Below are positions 1 through 5,670 of a stretch of DNA of 6,177 nucleotides, piece by piece. A program made the translations under genes and the position numbers. The notes below the pieces were generated by a model. The model was given only the letters and a program-made list of their open reading frames with translations, was not told the origin of the DNA and ran no database searches. Numbering within the stretch: position 1 is the stretch's first letter; each line of letters begins with the position of its first letter. The DNA is from Halieaceae bacterium UBA6060. Its GTDB lineage: Bacteria; Pseudomonadota; Gammaproteobacteria; Pseudomonadales; Halieaceae. Where the stretch lies: NCBI GenBank assembly GCA_002428935.1, contig DIYG01000010.1, positions 1-6,177 of the forward strand. The letters run 5' to 3'.

Positions 1-434
1 TGGGCGAAATAGCGGTCGATGCTCGACGCGAGGGAGTCGGCCGCCAGCGGTACGATGCCTTGGTAACGTTTGCCGCGCTCCGGTGTGATGGTCAACACCA
101 GCTGCCCGCCGCCGAGGAGTTCGGGAAACTCCCGGGCGGTGGCTTCCTGAGCACCGCGAGCGATGCCGCGCACGGTGAGATCGCTACTACACTCCGCCAT
201 GATCAACGGCACTTCTCGATCACTGCGCGCCTGCACCGTGAGGCTGCCGCGAAACTTCAGGGTGCTGGCCAGCAGCACCGAGGCGGCTAGAAATTCTGCC
301 AAGAGCCTGGCCACACCCGCTGGATAAGCGTGAATGGCGTTGACGTCCTCAAGGACGCCGTCCAGGTGCACCAGCTCACCCCGGAGGTCCATATCTTCGA
401 AGAGGAAGCGGCGTTTTCGATCCAGTTTTTCCAT
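1..434 (-). CDS. hslO: Hsp33 redox-regulated molecular chaperone, N-terminal part (truncated by window edge)
   Basis: Hsp33 is a cytoplasmic holdase chaperone activated by oxidation and unfolding; it protects proteins during oxidative and heat stress. The 144 complete codons visible match the N-terminal core domain of E. coli HslO: RRFLFED near residues 8-14, RGELV at 18-22, the stretch TLKFRGSLTVQA at 58-69, and TITPERGKRYQGIVPL near 115-130, each with a direct counterpart in the E. coli protein. The C-terminal zinc-binding cysteine domain (CxC and CxxC) lies beyond position 1, so the redox switch cannot be assessed. The ATG at 434-432 is chosen because the spacing to the conserved RRFLF matches the family; the frame stays open upstream but has no ATG, GTG or TTG nearby. 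No clear Shine-Dalgarno is present, and a strong hairpin ends 12 nt before the start. It lies downstream of the EF-hand gene on the same strand, with a 55-nt gap. Confidence 0.93.
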   Translation of the reverse strand, partial: MEKLDRKRRFLFEDMDLRGELVHLDGVLEDVNAIHAYPAGVARLLAEFLAASVLLASTLKFRGSLTVQARSDREVPLIMAECSSDLTVRGIARGAQEATAREFPELLGGGQLVLTITPERGKRYQGIVPLAADSLASSIDRYFA

Positions 435-446
435 GGACGAATGGTA

Positions 447-469
447 CTGCAGGCCACCCCGGCCTGCAG
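447..469 (-). other. Perfect 9-bp inverted repeat in the hslO leader
   Basis: CTGCAGGCC at 447-455 is the exact reverse complement of GGCCTGCAG at 461-469, with a 5-nt loop between (GGGGT on the minus strand). A flanking G-U pair could add one more step in minus-strand RNA. It sits between the stop of the EF-hand gene (490) and the hslO start (434). Neither strand has a T-run after the stem, so it is not a classical intrinsic terminator. It could act as an attenuator, an mRNA-stabilising 3' end for the upstream operon, or a structure that limits ribosome access to hslO. The structure is seen directly; any function is inference. Confidence 0.6.
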
Positions 470-489
470 CGCTCTGCCTTTGGTCAGCG

Positions 490-999
490 TTAGGGCGCGC
501 CCAGATCCAGGGTGGCCACCGGCATTTCCGATGTGAGTTTGGCAATGGTTCGCCAGCCGTCACTGCGACGGCGGGCGGTCACGGTCAGAGCCTGCTTACT
601 TTGCTCCCAGGCCGGTAGGGCCACGCGAAGGGTCAAAAGGCGCGGGGTGGGAGTGGGCAAGGCAAAGCGGCCCAGGACCGTTAACTGCTCCACCTCATCG
701 CCGTGGTGGGATACCTCCGGTGCCAGAACGATGTCCTGAAGCTGGTGATCCTGAGATTCACTCGCCAGGCCAACGCCGGCGCGGATGGTCTGCGTAAGGG
801 CGTTGCGATGTCGATTAAACTCCGCCATCGATACGGCGCCGTCGCTGTCATCATCGAGATTATGGAAGGCGCTCAGAGGCAGGGCGATGACCGCAAAAGC
901 GCTGTCGTCAATGAAGTTCAGTGTCGCTCGCTGGGCGGGCATGAGATGGGCCAGCGCTGGGCTCGCGAAAAAGCATAGGACGATGATTCTCAGCAGCAT
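490..999 (-). CDS. Small exported EF-hand protein
   Basis: A 169-residue protein with a Sec signal peptide: Arg at residue 4, a hydrophobic core at 5-12, and a likely signal peptidase I site after ALA (15-17). The mature protein is predicted periplasmic. Residues 49-60 form one canonical EF-hand loop (D49, D51, D53, G54, V56, S57, E60), so calcium binding is plausible. The rest is a predicted beta-rich domain with an LTVLGRFALP stretch near residues 106-115 and no further metal motif. The ATG at 999 is preferred over the upstream possibility at 1107 because it starts the signal peptide and has AGGAG 7 nt upstream. Its ATG overlaps the TGA of the YHYH gene by one base, implying translational coupling. 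From memory, the layout AHLMPA..LN...LPLSAF..DDDSDG resembles the exported N-terminal region of long HupE/UreJ-type proteins, here without their membrane part; this is tentative. No specific function can be assigned. Confidence 0.85.
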   Translation of the reverse strand: MLLRIIVLCFFASPALAHLMPAQRATLNFIDDSAFAVIALPLSAFHNLDDDSDGAVSMAEFNRHRNALTQTIRAGVGLASESQDHQLQDIVLAPEVSHHGDEVEQLTVLGRFALPTPTPRLLTLRVALPAWEQSKQALTVTARRRSDGWRTIAKLTSEMPVATLDLGAP

Positions 1000-2006
1000 C
1001 AGAGTTCTCCTCGCACGCAGCGTTGGAAGTAGGGGTAGGAGTCCGTGGCGAAGTAGTGGTAGATGCCATCGGGAAACTCCGGCGTCACGCCAAAACGGCC
1101 GTTGCATTCATCCAGATCTCCCGAGCCGGCGACATACTCCCAGTCCTGTTGAAAGGTTCCCAGAGGGTAGGTCGCTGCGCTTGGGCGCTGCGCCGGTACC
1201 TCGCTAACCAATTGGTAGCTGCCGGTGACTGCCGCCAGACCGGAGCTTGCGTCATCGGCAATCACGTACCCGTAGCGGGCGTAGATGGGGAAGCCATCGG
1301 CGGCCCAACCGATGAGGGTCATGGTGTCGCTGCCGCCACCGCGCTTATCGATAAAGCCCTCCGGCATGCCGTGGTAGTGATACGCGCCATCGGGTTGCAC
1401 ATGCGCGTTGTTGTCATCGGTGCCGAAGTCGAAGCTACTCTGACCGAGGGCTTCGATGTTCCAGCCGTAGTCGTTTTGGATAAGGCTGCAGGTGTTTCCC
1501 GAGTCGTCGCAGCTGCCTGCGGTGCTGGCGTCGATTTTTACGCCATTTAACACATAACCGACAAAACCCCGGGGGCCGCCCAGGGCAGTGCTGTTGTCGG
1601 TCAGCAGGGGATTCAGGGAATAGCTTATGGCGACACTTTGTTCACTGATGGTGTTGGGGTTACCCGCGTTGGGGAAGGCACCTACGGAGTGATCGGGAAT
1701 GCCGTTGGCCGTTAGCTGGCGCTCGGCGCCAGCGCATTCCCATTCCGATACGCTGGTGTAGGTAAGGGACGGCTGGTTGTTAAAGGTGCTGTCGCTGTAG
1801 TCGCAAAGCACACCGTCGGTGCTCGCTCCGTTGCTACTCCCGTCATCGTCTCCACCGCCCCCGTTGTCGCCGTTGGAGTCATCGCCATCACTGGCGCTAT
1901 CGCTGTCAGAAACCGCTACGGTATCTCCGCTTCCGCCGCCGGATCCGCCGCATGCGGTGAGAAACAGCAGGACCAGGGCTAGCGTTCCCGTTCTCAATGC
2001 TGACAT
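999..2006 (-). CDS. YHYH-domain lipoprotein
   Basis: A 335-residue secreted lipoprotein. Residues 1-18 are a lipoprotein signal peptide ending in the lipobox L16-T17-A18-C19; Gly at +2 means no inner-membrane retention signal, so outer-membrane anchoring is expected. Residues 20-65 are a Gly/Ser/Asp low-complexity tether. The globular part (66-335) has the motif YHYH at 209-212 followed by GMPEGF, then DGFPIY at 237-242, and a C-terminal YHY at 316-318; these mark the YHYH domain family, whose biochemical role is not established to my knowledge. Besides the lipidated Cys there are six cysteines (68, 91, 166, 173, 301, 330), enough for three disulfides, consistent with an extracytoplasmic fold. 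The clustered His/Tyr suggest metal or ligand binding, which is inference. The ATG at 2006 is chosen over 2051 because it begins the signal peptide directly and has AAGGGG 7-8 nt upstream. First gene of a minus-strand pair with the EF-hand gene, divergent from the kinase. Confidence 0.9.
   Translation of the reverse strand: MSALRTGTLALVLLFLTACGGSGGGSGDTVAVSDSDSASDGDDSNGDNGGGGDDDGSSNGASTDGVLCDYSDSTFNNQPSLTYTSVSEWECAGAERQLTANGIPDHSVGAFPNAGNPNTISEQSVAISYSLNPLLTDNSTALGGPRGFVGYVLNGVKIDASTAGSCDDSGNTCSLIQNDYGWNIEALGQSSFDFGTDDNNAHVQPDGAYHYHGMPEGFIDKRGGGSDTMTLIGWAADGFPIYARYGYVIADDASSGLAAVTGSYQLVSEVPAQRPSAATYPLGTFQQDWEYVAGSGDLDECNGRFGVTPEFPDGIYHYFATDSYPYFQRCVRGEL
1007..1011 (-). promoter_or_regulatory. 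Ribosome binding site deciding the EF-hand gene start
   Basis: The minus strand reads AGGAG here, inside the last codons of the YHYH gene, 7 nt before the ATG at 999. It supports the internal start over the longer frame beginning at 1107, and a model in which ribosomes finishing the lipoprotein reinitiate on the EF-hand gene. Confidence 0.75.
1824..1950 (-). repeat. Low-complexity Gly/Ser/Asp linker region within the YHYH gene
   Basis: This stretch encodes residues about 19-61 of the lipoprotein, composed almost only of G, S, D and N with a few A, T and V (for example SDSDSASDGDD and GGGGDDDG). It is likely a flexible acidic spacer holding the folded domain off the membrane. Such tracts vary in length between strains by slippage. 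Clustered Asp could bind divalent cations weakly, but no ordered calcium motif is visible. Confidence 0.7.
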
Positions 2007-2035
2007 GGTGATTCCCCTTGGGTGAGCCGTTTGAG

Positions 2036-2041
2036 AATTTA
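2036..2041 (-). promoter_or_regulatory. Candidate -10 box for the YHYH/EF-hand operon
   Basis: The minus strand reads TAAATT, 4 of 6 matches to the sigma-70 -10 consensus, in the only AT-rich patch of the intergenic region (2034-2045). It would place the transcription start near 2029 and give a leader of about 20 nt carrying the AAGGGG ribosome site. The 17-bp-spaced -35 position (2059-2064) reads CAGCCC, with no resemblance to TTGACA, which suggests dependence on an activator. Confidence 0.35.
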
Positions 2042-2050
2042 AAACTGGCA

Positions 2051-2070
2051 ATGTGCAGGGGCTGTGCAGA
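2051..2070 (-). promoter_or_regulatory. Tandem TGTGCAG direct repeat, candidate response-regulator binding site
   Basis: TGTGCAG occurs at 2052-2058 and again at 2063-2069, an 11-bp period, so both copies face the same side of the helix. Paired direct repeats with this spacing are typical sites for dimers of OmpR/PhoB-family regulators, the family of the regulator encoded at 3682-4380. On the minus strand the inner copy reads TCTGCACAG, matching 8 of 9 positions of the E. coli BaeR motif TCTNCANAA as I recall it; the other copy (CCTGCACAT) matches less well. The pair covers the -35 position of the proposed lipoprotein promoter. The repeat is seen; the binding protein is inferred. Confidence 0.45.
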
Positions 2071-2143
2071 TTTCCGGGAAAACCTCCCCAGCTTCGGCAG
2101 GGACGCGATAATCCCCTGGGGAGCCCGGGAAGCCCCTGTCATC

Positions 2144-2160
2144 TGTGCCCTTTTTGCACA
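2144..2160. promoter_or_regulatory. Imperfectly related inverted repeat TGTGC-N7-GCACA upstream of the kinase gene
   Basis: TGTGC at 2144-2148 and GCACA at 2156-2160 are reverse complements separated by 7 bases including a T5 run. The right half, TGCACA at 2155-2160, is the complement of the TGTGCA core found twice at 2052-2068, so it may be another copy of the same operator, 26 bp before the kinase start codon. This would fit autoregulation. A chance match of this length is quite possible. Confidence 0.3.
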
Positions 2161-2181
2161 TTCTTGAGGCCCGGGGCTGGG

Positions 2182-2187
2182 TATAGT
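2182..2187 (+). promoter_or_regulatory. -10-like TATAGT at the kinase start
   Basis: TATAGT matches the -10 consensus at 5 of 6 positions but overlaps the GTG at 2186. No good -35 lies at normal spacing; TTGCAC at 2154-2159 is 22 bp away and TTGAGG at 2164-2169 is 12 bp away. If real, transcription would begin near 2194, at the second in-frame GTG (2195), giving a leaderless message. Otherwise it is fortuitous and the promoter lies further upstream. Confidence 0.25.
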
Positions 2188-3679
2188 GGGCCTTGTGCGT
2201 CTATCTCTATCTCAACAGTTCGTTCTTGCCACCGTAACGCTTACGGTGGCGGTACTGGTGGCCAGCCTGTTGCTGGCGCGCTGGAGCTTTTCCCGGGGCT
2301 TCGCTGCTTATGTGGACACCCTGGAACTGCGTCGTTTGGAAGTCGTCGGTCAGCTCCTGTTGGAACACTACGATACCCGACGGGGTTGGGCGGACCTCAC
2401 GGAGCGACAGTTCGAACGCGCGGTCCTGCGTTTGCCGCAAAAGATCAGACCCCGCCATCGCCCGAGACCTTTGGACGGACCTGACCGTGGGCGCCGCCCC
2501 CCACCGCCCCATGAGGCTCCCCCGGGGCCCACACCAGAGGGGTTACCCGAGATACCCCGGTCTGGCCCGGACATCTTGGCGGTGCCGACGACTCTCCTTG
2601 ATGCCGCCGGTAACTACCTTATGGGAACCAAAATGGCGGCTCTCATAGGGACCGGAGGTGAGATCGAGGGGTATCTGTCCCTGCCCCTGCTTGTTGAAGA
2701 TGCGGTGGTGGGAGAGCTGCGAAGCCTGCCGCGTCGACGCTTGCGCCTGGCCGATGAGAGTGCTTTTGTTCGCAGTCAGGGTCTAGCCAGCCTGGGTATC
2801 TTTGTCGTCGCTCTGGCGTTGGCGGTCGCCATGTCCCTGCTGTTGTCGCGGCGCTTACTCGCCCCCCTGCGACAGGCGCATACCGCCCTGGGAAGTCTGG
2901 CGGCCGGGGATTACCAGGCCCGCCTGGGTAGCGCTCGCGCCGATGAGTTGGGCGATCTCATGCGCGATATCGATGTGCTTGGTGAGACTCTGGAGCAGAA
3001 CCAGGGTGCCCGACGCCGATGGATTGCGGATATTTCTCATGAGCTGCGCACCCCCATTGCCATTCTCAAGGGCGAATTGGAGGCAATGGCCGATGGAATT
3101 CGACCCTTCGATACTCATCAGCTCGCCTCCCTGCAGATGGAGGTCCGTCGTCTGGCTAAGCTGGTAGACGATTTGTACCAGCTATCCCTGGCGGACCTGG
3201 GCGGTCTGCGCTACGAGTTTCGGGCCCTGGATCTTGCGGATCTGGTCGAAAGCCTGGTTGCCGACTACCAACCCAGGCTTCAGGCGACGGGGCTCACCCT
3301 GAGCACGGAGCTCGATTCTGTGCCGGCGGTCCGCGGTGATGGCCAGCGTCTCGAACAACTCCTGCGCAATCTGCTAGAGAATAGTTTGGCTTATACGGAC
3401 GCTCCCGGTCAGCTTCGGATAACCGTTGCAGCCCGTGCGGGCACCGTGATGCTGCGGGTGGAAGACAGCGCCCCTGGGGTGGCTGCGGATCATTGCGCGG
3501 AGCTCTTTGAGCCGCTCTACCGAGAGGACGCTTCGCGGAGTCGCCGCAGTGCTGGCGCAGGCCTGGGGCTGGCGATCTGCCGCGCCGTGGTCGAAGCCCA
3601 CGGTGGTCGCATCACCGCGAGCCCATCGGAGTTGGGAGGGCTGCAGGTGGACACGTATTTACAGCCATGGGCGACCTGA
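2186..3679 (+). CDS. baeS: BaeS-like sensor histidine kinase
   Basis: A 497-residue inner-membrane kinase that senses an envelope signal and phosphorylates the adjacent regulator. Order of parts: TM1 about 11-32; a periplasmic sensor region about 33-198; TM2 about 199-221; a HAMP linker about 222-274; the dimerisation/phosphoacceptor domain with ISHELRTP and His285; and an ATPase domain with the N box LRNLLENS (393-400, Asn395 and Asn399), G1 DSAPG (427-431), F box FEPLYRED (441-448) and G2 GAGLGL (457-462). All catalytic motifs are intact. Resemblance to E. coli BaeS is extended: SFxRGF after TM1, ADISHELRTP, LKGELEAxxDG, LVDDLxQLS and NLLENSLxYTD. In E. coli BaeS answers envelope stress such as indole, tannin and some metals; here the ligand is unknown. 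Residues 87-128 are unusually rich in Pro, Arg and His. The GTG at 2186 is used, but GTG 2195 is equally possible and lacks only three residues. It is divergent from the YHYH gene and followed 2 nt later by the regulator. Confidence 0.92.
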   Translation: MGLVRLSLSQQFVLATVTLTVAVLVASLLLARWSFSRGFAAYVDTLELRRLEVVGQLLLEHYDTRRGWADLTERQFERAVLRLPQKIRPRHRPRPLDGPDRGRRPPPPHEAPPGPTPEGLPEIPRSGPDILAVPTTLLDAAGNYLMGTKMAALIGTGGEIEGYLSLPLLVEDAVVGELRSLPRRRLRLADESAFVRSQGLASLGIFVVALALAVAMSLLLSRRLLAPLRQAHTALGSLAAGDYQARLGSARADELGDLMRDIDVLGETLEQNQGARRRWIADISHELRTPIAILKGELEAMADGIRPFDTHQLASLQMEVRRLAKLVDDLYQLSLADLGGLRYEFRALDLADLVESLVADYQPRLQATGLTLSTELDSVPAVRGDGQRLEQLLRNLLENSLAYTDAPGQLRITVAARAGTVMLRVEDSAPGVAADHCAELFEPLYREDASRSRRSAGAGLGLAICRAVVEAHGGRITASPSELGGLQVDTYLQPWAT

Positions 3680-3681
3680 GA

Positions 3682-4380
3682 ATGACGCACATTCTGATCG
3701 TTGAAGACGAAGAAAAGCTGGCGGCCCTGGAGCGAGACTATCTGCTCAAAGAGGGGTATGACGTGTCCGTGCAGCTCGAGGGGACGGGAGCCGTGGACAG
3801 TATCCTCGCGCATCGTCCGGACCTGGTGATTCTGGATCTGATGCTACCGGGGGAAGATGGGCTGTGCATCTGTCGCCGGGTACGCGAGCACAGCGATGTC
3901 CCCATCATTATGGTGACGGCGCGAGTCGAGGAGATTGATCGCCTCCTGGGACTGGAGCTGGGGGCCGATGACTATCTGTGCAAGCCGTTCAGCCCCCGAG
4001 AGCTGGTCTTACGGGTTAGGGCTATATTGCGTCGAGGAAAAACTGCGGCGGGAGCGCAGCCGACCCTCAGCCATGGCGATCTGAGCCTTGATCGAGAGCG
4101 GTTTGTTTGTACCCGTCAGGGTCGCAGCGTAGAACTTACGCCGGTGGAGTTTCGCTTGCTGGAATCCCTTATGGCACGACCGGGGCGAGTTTTATCCCGT
4201 CAACAGTTGATGGATGTAGCGTACGAGGACCACCGCGTGGTCAGCGATCGAACCATCGACAGCCACATGCGCAATCTCCGCCACAAGCTCGGGGATATCG
4301 CGGGGCGGCAAGAGGGGCAGGGGGGCGATACAGATACGCTGATTCGCTCCGTCTACGGCGTGGGTTACGCCCTGGAATAG
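3682..4380 (+). CDS. baeR: BaeR-like response regulator, OmpR/PhoB family
   Basis: A 232-residue cytoplasmic transcription factor. The receiver domain (1-118) has the acidic pair E8-D9, phosphoacceptor D52 in LVILDLMLPGEDG, switch T79 and K101 in CKPFSP, so it should be phosphorylatable. The winged-helix DNA-binding domain (about 130-232) carries LTPVEFRLLESL, DRTIDSHMRNLRHKL and the closing YGVGYALE. The segments VTARVEEIDRLLGLELGADD and DHRVVSDRTIDSH parallel E. coli BaeR closely, and the gene order kinase-regulator is the same as in E. coli. The ATG at 3682 is preferred: it begins MTHILIVEDE directly and lies 2 nt after the kinase stop. An in-frame ATG at 3667 would overlap the kinase end and add five residues. 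Residues 206-217 (GRQEGQGGDTDT) form a longer loop than in E. coli, within the wing region. Likely targets are the divergent promoter and its own operon; this is inference. Confidence 0.93.
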   Translation: MTHILIVEDEEKLAALERDYLLKEGYDVSVQLEGTGAVDSILAHRPDLVILDLMLPGEDGLCICRRVREHSDVPIIMVTARVEEIDRLLGLELGADDYLCKPFSPRELVLRVRAILRRGKTAAGAQPTLSHGDLSLDRERFVCTRQGRSVELTPVEFRLLESLMARPGRVLSRQQLMDVAYEDHRVVSDRTIDSHMRNLRHKLGDIAGRQEGQGGDTDTLIRSVYGVGYALE

Positions 4381-4409
4381 CTTTCGTGGGATTCCTGTCG
4401 CCGAAGGCG

Positions 4410-4418
4410 TGCTAGCCT
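4410..4418 (+). promoter_or_regulatory. Possible extended -10 element upstream of the DMT transporter gene
   Basis: TGCTAGCCT has the TG-N-TANNNT form of an extended -10 box in the 74-bp gap between the regulator stop (4380) and the transporter GTG (4455). It would give a leader of about 30 nt. No convincing -35 or terminator is seen in the gap, so the transporter may be read both from this site and from the kinase-regulator transcript. Confidence 0.25.
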
Positions 4419-4454
4419 ACGCGCCCTTTCGGATAACCACCTCGGAGCTCATCG

Positions 4455-5330
4455 GTGCAAACGGCACTACTCTATGTAGTCACGGTATTGATCTGGGGTA
4501 CGAGTTGGCTTGCCATCAAGTATCAGCTGGGCACTGTTGAGACGCTGGTCTCCGTCGCCCATCGCATGGCTTTGGCCGCGGTGTGTTGTCTGGCCTTGAC
4601 GGTCCTTACCCAGGGTCTGGTGCGCTTGTCTCTGCGGGATCACGGGCGGATCTTCGTCCAGGGCCTGTGCCTGTTTTCCGCCAACTATCTGTTTATCTAT
4701 GCGGCTACCGCGGAGCTGTCCACCGGTTTGGTCGCGGTGGTATTTTCCACCATGGTGATTCTCAATGCCCTGGGGGGCGCCCTATTTCTCGGCGCGCCTC
4801 TCCAGGGCGGCGTTGTTCTCGGCGGTTGCCTGGGGCTGGTGGGTATGGGTGGACTATTCCTTCCAGAGCTGGCGAATCTCGGCTGGTCTGAGAGCAGTTT
4901 GCGGGCCTTGGGATGGTGTTTCCTCGGCACCCTCTGCGCGTCCGGCGGGAACATGATTGCCGCCGGTAGCCTGCGCCGGGGTCTGCCTGTATTGACCTGT
5001 AATAGCTGGGGCATGATCTACGGCGCGGCAACGCTTTATATCGCCGCGGTGGTGCTGGGCTTGCCCATCACCGTGGAGACCACCAGGGCCTACCTCGGAT
5101 CCCTGATTTATCTTGCGGTCTTCGCCACGGTCTTGGCGTTCTGGGCTTACATTTCTCTCATAGGACGTATTGGAGCAGATCGTGCCGCCTACACAACGCT
5201 CATTTTCCCCGTGGTCGCCCTGCTCATTTCCAGTGTTTTTGAAGACTATCGCTGGACGCTCTGGTCCGTGGGCGGTCTAGCCCTGGTGGTGGGTGGCAAC
5301 TGGCTAGCCATGCGCGGCGTTCGGCACTGA
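4455..5330 (+). CDS. EamA-family (drug/metabolite transporter) permease
   Basis: A 291-residue inner-membrane protein of the DMT superfamily. It has the usual two-fold EamA repeat (about 1-138 and 146-288) with about ten hydrophobic helices, roughly at 2-22, 32-54, 66-84, 88-112, 117-137, 148-167, 176-200, 209-230, 238-260 and 266-286. The signature WGTSWLAIKYQLG follows the first helix, and each half ends in a conserved Gly-rich helix (VVLGGCLGLVGMGG; SVGGLALVVGG). Length is normal for the family. Members export amino acids, metabolites or drugs by proton exchange; the substrate cannot be told from sequence. The GTG start at 4455 is supported by GGAG 7 nt upstream and by the first helix beginning immediately. 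It lies 74 nt downstream of the regulator on the same strand, so it may be a target or co-transcribed member of that operon, but such transporters are common and the link is unproven. Confidence 0.9.
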   Translation: MQTALLYVVTVLIWGTSWLAIKYQLGTVETLVSVAHRMALAAVCCLALTVLTQGLVRLSLRDHGRIFVQGLCLFSANYLFIYAATAELSTGLVAVVFSTMVILNALGGALFLGAPLQGGVVLGGCLGLVGMGGLFLPELANLGWSESSLRALGWCFLGTLCASGGNMIAAGSLRRGLPVLTCNSWGMIYGAATLYIAAVVLGLPITVETTRAYLGSLIYLAVFATVLAFWAYISLIGRIGADRAAYTTLIFPVVALLISSVFEDYRWTLWSVGGLALVVGGNWLAMRGVRH

Positions 5331-5332
5331 CC

Positions 5333-5338
5333 TATACT
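5333..5338 (+). promoter_or_regulatory. Candidate -10 box for the PHA-system gene
   Basis: TATACT, 5 of 6 matches to the sigma-70 -10 consensus, lies 2 bp after the transporter stop codon. A start near 5345 would leave a leader of about 25 nt containing AAGGTG (5359-5364) before the ATG at 5370. No matching -35 is seen at 16-18 bp. It suggests the small gene has its own promoter. Confidence 0.35.
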
Positions 5339-5369
5339 CGGGCGACAACTACAAGAACAAGGTGTTGCA

Positions 5370-5645
5370 ATGGCGGGGTTTCAAATTCGTAAGGCGCATT
5401 CCATGGACAAGGAAGAGCTTCGGCAAGCCGCCGAAGGTCTGGCCCGAGAACTGGAGAGCGCCCATGGCGTGCGGGCTCGTTGGGATGGTGATTGCGTGCG
5501 GATTCGTGGGGCAGGGGTTGACGGCAAACTGACCCTGAGCGATGACGATGTGCTGGTCAGCGTGGAGCTCGGTCTTATGGCCTCGGCTTTCAAGGGGCCG
5601 CTGCGCAGCGAGGTTCAGCGCTTCCTGGACGAATACGTGGCCTGA
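5370..5645 (+). CDS. Polyhydroxyalkanoic acid system family protein (small)
   Basis: A 91-residue soluble cytoplasmic protein matching the small family annotated as a putative polyhydroxyalkanoate (PHA) system or granule-region protein. Visible layout: an opening strand (FQIRKAHSMD), an amphipathic helix at 12-31 (KEELRQAAEGLARELE), then strands around VRARWDGDCVRIRG, the segment GKLTLSDDDVLVSVELG (52-68), and a C-terminal helix PLRSEVQRFLDEYV. The pattern of HSMDKEEL near the start and VDGKLTLSDDDVLVSVELG in the middle is what identifies it. Family members are often linked with PHA granule genes, but no phaC, phaA or phasin is in this window and the molecular role is not established. The ATG at 5370 has AAGGTG 5 nt upstream. 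It ends 25 nt before the stop of the convergent patatin gene. Confidence 0.8.
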   Translation: MAGFQIRKAHSMDKEELRQAAEGLARELESAHGVRARWDGDCVRIRGAGVDGKLTLSDDDVLVSVELGLMASAFKGPLRSEVQRFLDEYVA

Positions 5646-5670
5646 CTCATTCAGCCCTTTTGGCGGCCCA

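Noticed and set aside
1000..1107. N-terminal extension of the EF-hand protein to an ATG at 1107
   Set aside because: It would overlap the YHYH coding region by over 100 nt and bury the signal peptide internally; the ATG at 999 has a strong ribosome site.
1023..1550. 175-codon open frame on the plus strand antisense to the YHYH gene
   Set aside because: It lacks a ribosome site and known motifs, and lies wholly opposite a well-supported lipoprotein gene; a shadow of GC-rich codon bias.
2007..2051. N-terminal extension of the YHYH lipoprotein to 2051
   Set aside because: The 15 extra residues are polar and would precede the lipoprotein signal; AAGGGG points to the ATG at 2006.
2113..2129. Short GC palindromes CCCCTGGGG and CCCGGG in the divergent region
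   Set aside because: Too short and too common in GC-rich DNA to claim as operators.
2053..2484. 143-codon plus-strand frame across the divergent region into the kinase gene
   Set aside because: Its composition (Gly/Pro/Arg, frame-shifted kinase DNA) shows no domain, and it overlaps the confirmed kinase frame.
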